A stretch of 14,367 nt of DNA, taken from positions 1 through 14,367 of the forward strand of contig JAUIHJ010000115.1 of assembly GCA_030432015.1 (NCBI GenBank), in the 5' to 3' direction. Position numbers and translations under genes: made by a program. Positions 6,734-13,508 of this stretch are shown here, piece after piece; the stretch's first letter is position 1; each line of letters starts with the position of its first letter. Below the pieces are notes generated by a model that made no database searches, was not told where the DNA came from, and saw only the letters and a list, made by a program, of their open reading frames with translations. The DNA is from a bacterium. GTDB lineage: Bacteria; Planctomycetota; Planctomycetia; Pirellulales; Pirellulaceae.

Positions 6734-7680
6734 AGCAGGTTATGGACAAGGGAAGGTTGTGTTTCGTCGGTGCGGTTGGCAACGCGGCTCGTGCCGCCGG
6801 CGCCGAAGCGACGACCGACGCGGCCATCGTCGACCGCGCCGCGGCGTCCGGCAATGCATCTGCGGACGCGCCAAGTGAGTTGGAAGTTGTCTTGGAGGCG
6901 TGGCGCGCAGCGACCGATCGACTTCAGACAACCCACGAAGTCTTGCGAGATGAAGTCCGGCGATTGAGTGATGAGTTGGAGGCGAAGAACCGCGAGTTAG
7001 CTCGCAAGGACCGGCTGGCTGACTTGGGACAGATGGCCTCTCACGTCGCACACGAGGTGCGAAACGGATTAGCGCCTGTCACGTTGTATTTGGGGTTACT
7101 GCGTCGCCGGACGATAGGCGATCCGGGCAGTATCGACATCATGGAGAAGATTGATGCGGGCTTTACCGCACTGGAGGCGACCGTGACCGATTTGTTGAGC
7201 TTTACATCAGACCGTTGCCCGATCTGGCGAAATTTCAGCGTCCGGGAATTGATCGATGAAGTCTGCGAGGCATTGGCCCCGCAGTTGGAGTCGCAGGGAA
7301 TTGTCTCTGTCGTCGATGTTCCCAGTCGCCTGTTCGTGACGGCCGATCGAGACATGTTGCGTCGGGCGCTGGTCAACCTGGTGTTCAATGCCATCGATGC
7401 AATGTCCAGCGGGGGTGGGCTGTACATCACGGCCATCGACACGGCGGGGACGCTCGAGTTGGAAATTGCCGATAGTGGACCCGGCATCGAAGAGCACGTC
7501 GAGAATCGCATCTTCGAGCCGTTCTTTACGACCAAGCGCGAGGGCACTGGCTTGGGTCTGGCCATCGTGTCGCGGATCGCCGAGGCGCATGGCGGCAGCG
7601 TCGGCGCGACGAATTGTCCCGAAGGCGGGGCTGCCTTTACCATCTGCCTGCCGCGTCGGGCCATGGAGGCCGCTGCATGA
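6730..7680 (+). CDS. Soluble sensor histidine kinase, FlgS/NtrB-like
   Basis: 316 residues. Autophosphorylates on His and passes phosphate to the adjacent response regulator. There is no membrane segment, signal peptide or recognisable PAS domain. An Ala-rich N-terminal stretch (1-48) leads into a coiled coil (about 50-93), then the dimerisation/phosphoacceptor helix with HEVRN (His108). The ATPase part is complete: N box NLVFNAIDAM (216-225, with Asn220), G1 box DSGPGI (248-253), F box FEPFFTTK (262-269) and G2 box GTGLGL (272-277). The C-terminal ATGA overlaps the regulator gene. A cytosolic kinase directly before an NtrC-type regulator and fliE-fliF-fliG resembles Campylobacter/Helicobacter FlgS, which responds to the assembled export apparatus and MS-ring; that parallel is inference. 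The signal it senses cannot be read from the sequence. Confidence 0.95.
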   Translation: MKQVMDKGRLCFVGAVGNAARAAGAEATTDAAIVDRAAASGNASADAPSELEVVLEAWRAATDRLQTTHEVLRDEVRRLSDELEAKNRELARKDRLADLGQMASHVAHEVRNGLAPVTLYLGLLRRRTIGDPGSIDIMEKIDAGFTALEATVTDLLSFTSDRCPIWRNFSVRELIDEVCEALAPQLESQGIVSVVDVPSRLFVTADRDMLRRALVNLVFNAIDAMSSGGGLYITAIDTAGTLELEIADSGPGIEEHVENRIFEPFFTTKREGTGLGLAIVSRIAEAHGGSVGATNCPEGGAAFTICLPRRAMEAAA

Positions 7681-9098
7681 TCGGCACGAAGCAACCGTTA
7701 CGTGGTACCATCCTGGTGGTGGACGACCACGCCCGTGCTCGGGAGTCCATGGCCGACGTATTGCTCAGTGCCGGCCATCAGGTGGACGGGTGCTGCAGCG
7801 CCGCGGAGGCGCTGCAGGTCGTGACCGAACAGTCGTACGACGTCATCATCACGGACCTGCGGATGCCTGGCATGACCGGGTTGGAACTGATTCGAAGGCT
7901 CAGTGAACGAGCGGTCGACTCGCAATTAATCGTGGTCACAGCGCATGCGTCAGTCGCTGCCGCAGTGGAAGCGATGCGACTGGGAGCATTCGATTTCATC
8001 GAGAAGCCGTTTCATGTTGATGATTTGGAAGCCATTGTCGCGCGTGCCCTGAATCACGCCGAAGCGTGCGACCAGCGATCGTTGCTGCCTGGAACGCCCG
8101 GCGGACAAGGGGCGATGATTGGCGAAAGCCAGCCAATGCAGGCGTTGCGTGCCAAGATTATGCAGGCAGCCCCAACGAGCGAGACCATTCTAATCACCGG
8201 TGAGAGCGGAGTTGGCAAGGAGTTGGTCGCCAGCGCCGTTCATGCCGGCAGTGTCCGCGCCGCCGCGCCCATGGTGCGACTCAATTGTCCGGCGCTCTCA
8301 CCACAGCTGATGGAGAGCGAGTTGTTTGGTCACGAACGGGGTTCGTTTACCAGCGCCGAAGCGCCCCGCATCGGTCGATTTGAATTGGCCGATCAAGGCA
8401 CGATCCTGCTGGACGAAGTGACCGAAATTGGCCTGCCCTTGCAAGCCAAGCTGTTGCGAGTCTTGCAGGAACGTCAATTTGAGCGCGTCGGTGCCAGCGA
8501 AACGCGGTCGACCGATGTCCGTGTGATCGCCACCAGCAATCGCATCCTGCGTGAAGATGTGCGGCAGGGCCGGTTTCGCGAGGATCTCTATTTTCGCCTG
8601 GCCGTGATTCCCATTCACGTTCCCCCACTTCGCCAGCGTCCAGACGACATTCCACTGCTGGTCGAACACTTCTGTGCGCGTGCCTCGCAGCGTTTGGCTG
8701 GCGAGGCCTGTGAATTTGATCCCGGCGCACTCGACCGCCTGCACGAATATCACTGGCCGGGAAACGTGCGTGAATTGGAGAATATCGTCACCCGCGGTTG
8801 TCTCTTGCATGCCGGTGCGACGGTGACCTCCAGTGACATTCGAGGCTGGTTAATTGACGGCGACGCGCCTGCCGCCAAACTTGCCGACACCACCGATGTT
8901 GGCTCGTCGGCCACGCTGCCGGTGGGGATGAGCTTGCAAGAGATGGAACGCAAGTTGATCGAAGCGACCTTGGATCAATTCGACGGACACCGCTTGCGCA
9001 CCGCCCAGGCGCTGGGAATTGGTGTGCGCACCCTGACCAATAAACTACGTGCGTACGGTTACGCGCCACGAGAAAAATCGTACGTACGGGCGGCCTGA
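7677..9098 (+). CDS. NtrC-family sigma54-dependent response regulator, FlgR/FlrC-like
   Basis: 473 residues; a phosphorylation-controlled AAA+ activator of sigma54 RNA polymerase. The ATG at 7677 overlaps the kinase stop (ATGA); an upstream frame start at 7614 is ignored. Receiver domain, about 10-125: acidic pair Asp16/Asp17, phosphoacceptor Asp60 in ITDLRMPGMTG, Thr88 and Lys110 (IEKPF). AAA+ domain, about 145-375: Walker A GESGVGKE (175-182), sigma54-contact loop GSFTSA (222-227) in place of the usual GAFTGA, Walker B ILLDEV (243-248), and the arginine region REDLYFRLAV (301-310). A Fis-type helix-turn-helix closes the protein (about 424-461, with RTAQALGIGVRTLTNKLR), so it binds DNA. It is the natural partner of the kinase. 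Its targets may lie outside the window, since I see no -24/-12 promoter here. Confidence 0.96.
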   Translation: MIGTKQPLRGTILVVDDHARARESMADVLLSAGHQVDGCCSAAEALQVVTEQSYDVIITDLRMPGMTGLELIRRLSERAVDSQLIVVTAHASVAAAVEAMRLGAFDFIEKPFHVDDLEAIVARALNHAEACDQRSLLPGTPGGQGAMIGESQPMQALRAKIMQAAPTSETILITGESGVGKELVASAVHAGSVRAAAPMVRLNCPALSPQLMESELFGHERGSFTSAEAPRIGRFELADQGTILLDEVTEIGLPLQAKLLRVLQERQFERVGASETRSTDVRVIATSNRILREDVRQGRFREDLYFRLAVIPIHVPPLRQRPDDIPLLVEHFCARASQRLAGEACEFDPGALDRLHEYHWPGNVRELENIVTRGCLLHAGATVTSSDIRGWLIDGDAPAAKLADTTDVGSSATLPVGMSLQEMERKLIEATLDQFDGHRLRTAQALGIGVRTLTNKLRAYGYAPREKSYVRAA

Positions 9099-9144
9099 TG
9101 AAACCGTGTTCAGCCAGTTATCGATCGTCGAGGACAGTCGAGCC

Positions 9145-9444
9145 ATGAAACCGATTCAAGGCGTTCAGATTTCAGCGCCGGAGTTTACCCGCCCGATTTC
9201 GCCGTCGCAGCCGGTCGATGGTCAACCGCGTTTCAAAGAATTTATGTTGGAGGCCATCGATCACGTCAACTCGATGCAGCAGGATGCTGACAAGGCAGTC
9301 GAGACGTTGATGACCGGCGGAGACGTCGACACGGCCGAAGTGCTGACGGCTGTACAGAAGGCCGACCTGACCCTCCGCACGATGATGCAAGTTCGCGACA
9401 AGCTGGTGGAAGCCTACCAGGAGATCAAGGAGATTCGAGTCTAA
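9145..9444 (+). CDS. fliE: Flagellar hook-basal body complex protein FliE
   Basis: 99 residues, standard length. FliE is exported early and joins the MS-ring to the rod. The C-terminal two thirds are helical and carry the family signature around residues 72-96 (KADLTLRTMMQVRDKLVEAYQEI); the N-terminus is Pro-rich and flexible. The ATG at 9145 is chosen because GAGG (9130-9133) lies upstream and the protein then has the family length; the longer frame starting at 9049 would overlap the regulator gene. It follows the regulator by 46 bases and precedes fliF by 72, with no promoter or terminator in either gap, so it is probably co-transcribed. The usual upstream partners flgB and flgC are absent here. 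Confidence 0.93.
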   Translation: MKPIQGVQISAPEFTRPISPSQPVDGQPRFKEFMLEAIDHVNSMQQDADKAVETLMTGGDVDTAEVLTAVQKADLTLRTMMQVRDKLVEAYQEIKEIRV

Positions 9445-9516
9445 CGCTGATCACGACCGCACAGGCATGAAGATGCTTGCCCCTTGTGGTCCACCGAATC
9501 ACCACGGAGTTCATGG

Positions 9517-11181
9517 ATGGACGTATTGAATCGCGGATTGACGCAAGCGGCTGACTTGTTCCAATCGATGGCCCCAGCCGCACGTTTGGCGACCGGCGTG
9601 TGCCTGGTCGTGCTGGTGATTGGGCTGGCCTTTGTTTTTCGGCACGACGTAGAGGCCGATGGCGAGTACCTGTTCAATGCGAAATCGCTCAGTGACCCGG
9701 AACTCGCCAGAATGGAGGCCGCGTTTGCCGATGCCGGCTTGGAACACGGTCGCCGCGATGGAAGTCGTATCCGCGTACCGGTTGGCGAGGCTTCAAAGTA
9801 TCTCAAGGCGTTAAACGACGCGGGGGCGCTCCCCGAGACGTCCCGAACCGCCTACGACCAGATGTTTGCGAACAGCAGCCTGATGGACCCGCGACATGTT
9901 ACCGAAAGGCGGGAGCGGCAGGCCAGCGAACAGACCATTGAACGAATGATTCGTGATCTCACGGCGGTGGAGAGCGCCACGGTCCGAATTGAAGAGGTTG
10001 ACCAGGGCGGATTCCCGCGGCGTAAGGCCCGTACCGCGGTCGCCATCGTGCGCGCGATCGGCACCAAGCATCTCGACCAGACCCTTATCAATACAATTCG
10101 AAATATTGTCGCCGGAGCGTCTGGCGCCGAACCCGAACGCATCACCATTGCGGACTCCAACGCTAATCTCTCGTTTCCAGGTAGTGGCGAGAGCGGGCTT
10201 CCGCTGGCGGCCGAGGATCCCAATGCGGCCCGCGTGCGGCTCTACGAAGAGCGGACCAAACGCAGTATCGAGAACATGCTGGCAATCTATCGCGGTGCGC
10301 TGGTCGAAGTGCACGCCGAACTCAGCCGCGATGTTCTCGATTCTGGCGACCATCACGACTACGCGGCGCGTCCAGTGACCGCTGCTCCGGTCGCCCCATC
10401 GACCGTTGATTCACTGATCACAGTCCCGGTCGACGCGTCTCAGGGGCGCGACACCAACGGGCTGGGTAACATGCCAAAGCAGGTGGGCGACGCGACGAAT
10501 CATGCGGGTCGAGTGGCGTCATCGGTCCAGGGCAGTGTTGCCCCGCCGGAAAGCCCTCCGGCGAGCCGCCCGAACTATGCCCCAGTGGCGGAGCGGGTTA
10601 CCGCATCCATCCGGATTCCTCGTTCGCTGTTTCGCGATATTTGGATGGAAGAAAATCCTCCCGCCGGTGGTGAATCTCCCGTCGTCCCCGCCAAGCAGCA
10701 GCTCGAAGAAATCGAGTCTCGTGAGACGCAAGCCATCAAGGAGATGGTCGCCGCGCTGCTGCCGCCCGCGCCACCCGGCGAGGATCCGTATTCGCTGGTG
10801 ACGGTCCTGCCATATACCAGCACACCCATCGTTGGGACGCATCCGACGAGCTTCGCTGGTAGCGCCGGTAGCTGGTTTGCGAATAATTGGCAGACCGTCG
10901 CCCTGCTGTCCGTGGTGGTGTTCGGTCTCTGTGTTTTCCGCAGCATGCATCGGGCAAGTCACCGAACGCCAACGCTTGCCGACGCCTCGCCGCCCGAACT
11001 GGCCGCGACCGAGAACCGGTATGACCGGCTCCCTGCGGACGAATTTGAACTTACCGCTGCCGTGTCGTCAAAGGACTCACCAACCGAACAAAGTTTGCGC
11101 CAGAAATTGGCGGAATTGGTCCATGAAGATCCCGACGCGGCCGCCACGGTGCTGGCGAATTGGATCGGCGACGCGGCCTGA
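9517..11181 (+). CDS. fliF: Flagellar MS-ring protein FliF
   Basis: 554 residues, normal length. Forms the membrane-embedded MS-ring on which rod, export gate and FliG assemble. Membrane segment 1 lies at about 24-41 and segment 2 at about 458-474, with a large outer region between. That region contains ring-building motif 1 (about 46-105), the YscJ-like motif 2 (about 118-215, including DPRHVTERRERQ and RITIADSNANLSF), and ring-building motif 3 (about 240-440), interrupted by a Pro/Ser/Ala-rich stretch (about 290-380). The last 30 residues (QSLRQKLAELVHEDPDAAATVLANWI, split here only by memory of the family) form the FliG-binding tail. The start at 9517 has GGAG 7 bases upstream (9506-9509). 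A second ATG at 9513 is out of frame. Next to fliG as in most flagellar clusters. Confidence 0.95.
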   Translation: MDVLNRGLTQAADLFQSMAPAARLATGVCLVVLVIGLAFVFRHDVEADGEYLFNAKSLSDPELARMEAAFADAGLEHGRRDGSRIRVPVGEASKYLKALNDAGALPETSRTAYDQMFANSSLMDPRHVTERRERQASEQTIERMIRDLTAVESATVRIEEVDQGGFPRRKARTAVAIVRAIGTKHLDQTLINTIRNIVAGASGAEPERITIADSNANLSFPGSGESGLPLAAEDPNAARVRLYEERTKRSIENMLAIYRGALVEVHAELSRDVLDSGDHHDYAARPVTAAPVAPSTVDSLITVPVDASQGRDTNGLGNMPKQVGDATNHAGRVASSVQGSVAPPESPPASRPNYAPVAERVTASIRIPRSLFRDIWMEENPPAGGESPVVPAKQQLEEIESRETQAIKEMVAALLPPAPPGEDPYSLVTVLPYTSTPIVGTHPTSFAGSAGSWFANNWQTVALLSVVVFGLCVFRSMHRASHRTPTLADASPPELAATENRYDRLPADEFELTAAVSSKDSPTEQSLRQKLAELVHEDPDAAATVLANWIGDAA

Positions 11182-11237
11182 TCGGACGCCCCGAACGCGA
11201 TGCTTCGACGACTTCGGAGTTCATGACTGAGGAAAGC

Positions 11238-12803
11238 ATGATGAAGGAAAATTCCGCATTCGAGTCGATTCGCAAGGCAGCCATTCTGGTCTCCGTGCTG
11301 GACCGGGATAGTGCCGACGCCTTGCTCGATAAGATGGGGCCCGAACAGGCAGCCCGAGTTCGCGACGCGGTGTTTGAACTCGACCTGGTCTCCCAGGAAG
11401 AGCAAGATCAGATCGTCCGGGAATTCGTTTCCGCCGGAGGTGGCGCCAGGGCGACGACTCCCGCCGACGAACCGCAATTGCAGCCCGTCGATGGGCTACA
11501 GGACGCCCAGCCGCGCCACGAGGATGATGCGACCGCCTGGGAGTTCGATTTCGCGCAATTCGCATTGGAGCAGGGCCAAGCGGCGTCCAAGGTTGCAGCG
11601 TCCGAGGTTGCAGCGTCCGAGGTTGCGATGGTCGACGGTTCTCGCTACGTCGACCCGCCCTCCAGTCCGCTTGCTGTCGACAAGGGACCGGCGGCGGAGC
11701 CAGCCGTCGACCATGGGGACGTAACCGGCGGCCCCCACGGTGGCGTGGCATCCGCGGCGGCGGATGCGTTCGATGCACCTGCCGCTGACGGGCCGTTCCC
11801 AATTCTGCGAGCGGCCTCGATTGAAACCCTGGCCAATCATCTGGCGCACGAGAATCCGCAGGTGATCGCGGTCGTCGTGGCACACCTGCCGGCGCAGCGT
11901 GCTGCCGACTTGCTGGCCGAACTGGTTCCGCGCCAGCAGGCGGACGTGCTGCGGCGTGTCGCTGCCCTCGATGTCGCGTCGCCGGCGGCGATTGAGGTCC
12001 TGCAAAGGCAATTGGAAGCCAAACTGACCGAGGAATTACGCACCCAACACAACCGCTCGGTTGGTCTTGCCACCGTAAATTCCATTTTGAATGCGGCCGG
12101 CACGCGTCGTCACGAGCTCTTGCATAACCTGACCGAAAATGACAGCCAGTTAAGCCAATTGGTGGTCCGCACCGACACTGCGGTAGCGGCGCCCGCGGTC
12201 ACGCGAAACGCGGCGCAGGACGCGAGCCTTCCCGAGGCGTCGCGCATGCCTGGGGCATCCGATCCCGGGCCGGCGACAACCAGGACCTCCATGCGCGAAC
12301 GGGCAATCGGGACCGGCGGCACCAGACCTTCGCAACGGGCGGATGAGAATCCCCGGCAGCGACAGGTCGCAGGCAACGGATTGCGAAATCAGACGGGACG
12401 GACGCAGCGATTTTCCGACGAAAGTTCGCCCACGAGAACGTCGCCCACACGAAACACAGTGGCCCAATCGGCCGACACCGCGCATGCCGGCATCAAGCCG
12501 TTGGTGTTTGAGCAACTTGTTGGATTCGACGATGAAGCGCTGGCGCGCGTGTTTCGCGCGACCAACTCGGAGATTACCCTCCTGGCCTTGGCGGGAGCCA
12601 GTCCTGAATTCGTCGCCCGCGTAACGCGCCCACTGCCGCCACGGGAGTCGCGAGCCCTCCATCGGAAGATGGAGCGACTGGGACCAATTCGGTTATGCGA
12701 TATCGCCGCCGCGCAGCGCGAGGTCGCGCGGACCGCCACGCAGCTTGTTATGGATGGCGAGCTGCCACACCCTGCACCCTCACGCTTTGCCGTCGCCGCC
12801 TGA
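11238..12803 (+). CDS. fliG: Flagellar motor switch protein FliG, expanded and divergent
   Basis: 521 residues from ATG 11238 (GAGG at 11229-11232); starts at 11223 and 11241 are also possible. Typical FliG is about 330-345. FliG links the MS-ring to FliM/FliN and carries the charged helix driven by the stator. N-terminal FliF-binding domain about 8-64 (SIRKAAILVSVLD). Then a roughly 118-residue Ala/Asp/Pro-rich insert (69-186) with a VAASE repeat. Middle domain about 187-311, with ENPQ (205-208) where the family has EHPQ, and Arg240 matching E. coli Arg160. A second disordered insert of about 107 residues (312-418) follows. C-terminal motor domain 419-521: PLVFEQLV, GASPEF, GPIRL. By alignment with E. 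coli, Lys264 is Ala452, Arg281 is Arg469, Asp288/Asp289 are Arg476/Lys477 and Arg297 is Arg485. Gene order leaves no doubt about identity. Confidence 0.92.
   Translation: MMKENSAFESIRKAAILVSVLDRDSADALLDKMGPEQAARVRDAVFELDLVSQEEQDQIVREFVSAGGGARATTPADEPQLQPVDGLQDAQPRHEDDATAWEFDFAQFALEQGQAASKVAASEVAASEVAMVDGSRYVDPPSSPLAVDKGPAAEPAVDHGDVTGGPHGGVASAAADAFDAPAADGPFPILRAASIETLANHLAHENPQVIAVVVAHLPAQRAADLLAELVPRQQADVLRRVAALDVASPAAIEVLQRQLEAKLTEELRTQHNRSVGLATVNSILNAAGTRRHELLHNLTENDSQLSQLVVRTDTAVAAPAVTRNAAQDASLPEASRMPGASDPGPATTRTSMRERAIGTGGTRPSQRADENPRQRQVAGNGLRNQTGRTQRFSDESSPTRTSPTRNTVAQSADTAHAGIKPLVFEQLVGFDDEALARVFRATNSEITLLALAGASPEFVARVTRPLPPRESRALHRKMERLGPIRLCDIAAAQREVARTATQLVMDGELPHPAPSRFAVAA
11591..11620 (+). 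repeat. 15-bp tandem repeat inside fliG
   Basis: The unit GGTTGCAGCGTCCGA occurs twice without mismatch (11591-11605 and 11606-11620). The next six bases start a third copy, and a degenerate partial copy (GCGGCGTCCAA) lies just before, at 11580-11590. Being a multiple of three it keeps frame and encodes the VAASE repeats in the first FliG insert, suggesting recent growth of that linker by slippage. Confidence 0.8.
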
Positions 12804-12845
12804 CGTTCAAGATCGTTCGCACTCATTCCTACGAAGTTGCATTTC

Positions 12846-13508
12846 ATGGCTGGGATCATCAAGTCTGGCACGTTACTCGACGACGAACGCGGCACGCGGT
12901 CGGTCGAATTTAATTTCGAAGACATGTCGCAACGGGCGGCGCGATATCTGGATACGGTACGCGGCCAGGCCGAACAGATACTGGCCGACGCCAAGCAGCA
13001 AGCGCAGGAGATTACGGCGGAGGCCAAACAGGCTGGCGAGCAAGCGGCGCAAATCGAAGCGGAGCGCCGAGCCCAAGCGAAGCTCGACGAAGATCTGGCC
13101 ACCTTGCTGCCCGCCGTCCGGGAGGCGATCGGAGGCATTGCCTATGAAAAGGAACGCTGGCTCAAGCACTGGGAGCAGGAAACGGTGCGTCTGGCAGGTG
13201 CCATTGCCGCCCGCGTCATTCGACGAGAACTGGCTCATGATCCAACGATTACGATCGGGTTGATTCGCGAAGCGTTGCAGTTGGCGATCGGCAGCGGGCG
13301 CCTCCGCTTGCTGCTCAACCCCAACGACTTCGAGTCATTGGGCGATCAGGCGAGTCGGCTGGTCGACGAATTTTCTGAGCTCGCTCCTACCGATATTGTC
13401 GCCGACGACACCGTGCGCGTCGGCGGATGTCGCGTGGTGACCGAATTCGGAACGCTCGACCAAAACATTGATATCCAACTCCAACGCATTGAAGACGAAC
13501 TGCTATGA
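12846..13508 (+). CDS. fliH: Flagellar export stator protein FliH
   Basis: 220 residues. FliH binds and restrains the FliI ATPase and docks it to the C-ring and export gate. A short N-terminal segment (MAGIIKSGTLL, 1-11) is followed by a long Ala/Gln/Glu-rich coiled coil (about 30-90) and a C-terminal FliH/YscL-type domain (about 100-220). The latter includes LAGAIAARVIRREL, LRLLLNPNDFE and GGCRVVTEFGTLDQNID, the last being the usual closing signature of the family. ATG 12846 is preferred over TTG 12837; the ribosome site is weak. It lies 42 bases after fliG, and its stop overlaps the fliI start by 4 bases (ATGA at 13505-13508), as expected for subunits made in fixed proportion. Confidence 0.9.
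   Translation: MAGIIKSGTLLDDERGTRSVEFNFEDMSQRAARYLDTVRGQAEQILADAKQQAQEITAEAKQAGEQAAQIEAERRAQAKLDEDLATLLPAVREAIGGIAYEKERWLKHWEQETVRLAGAIAARVIRRELAHDPTITIGLIREALQLAIGSGRLRLLLNPNDFESLGDQASRLVDEFSELAPTDIVADDTVRVGGCRVVTEFGTLDQNIDIQLQRIEDELL

Noticed and set aside
7041..7694. 217-codon reverse-strand frame
   Set aside because: It is antisense to the histidine kinase core, whose motifs are intact on the + strand.
9445..9516. AGGCAT...TTGC before fliF as a sigma54 promoter
   Set aside because: The GG-to-GC distance is 15 rather than 12 bases.
11221..11883. 220-codon reverse-strand frame, rich in Arg and Pro
   Set aside because: Antisense to the first half of fliG; low-complexity shadow.
12389..13138. 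249-codon open frame on the reverse strand
   Set aside because: It lies opposite the well-supported fliG and fliH; long antisense frames are expected at this GC content.
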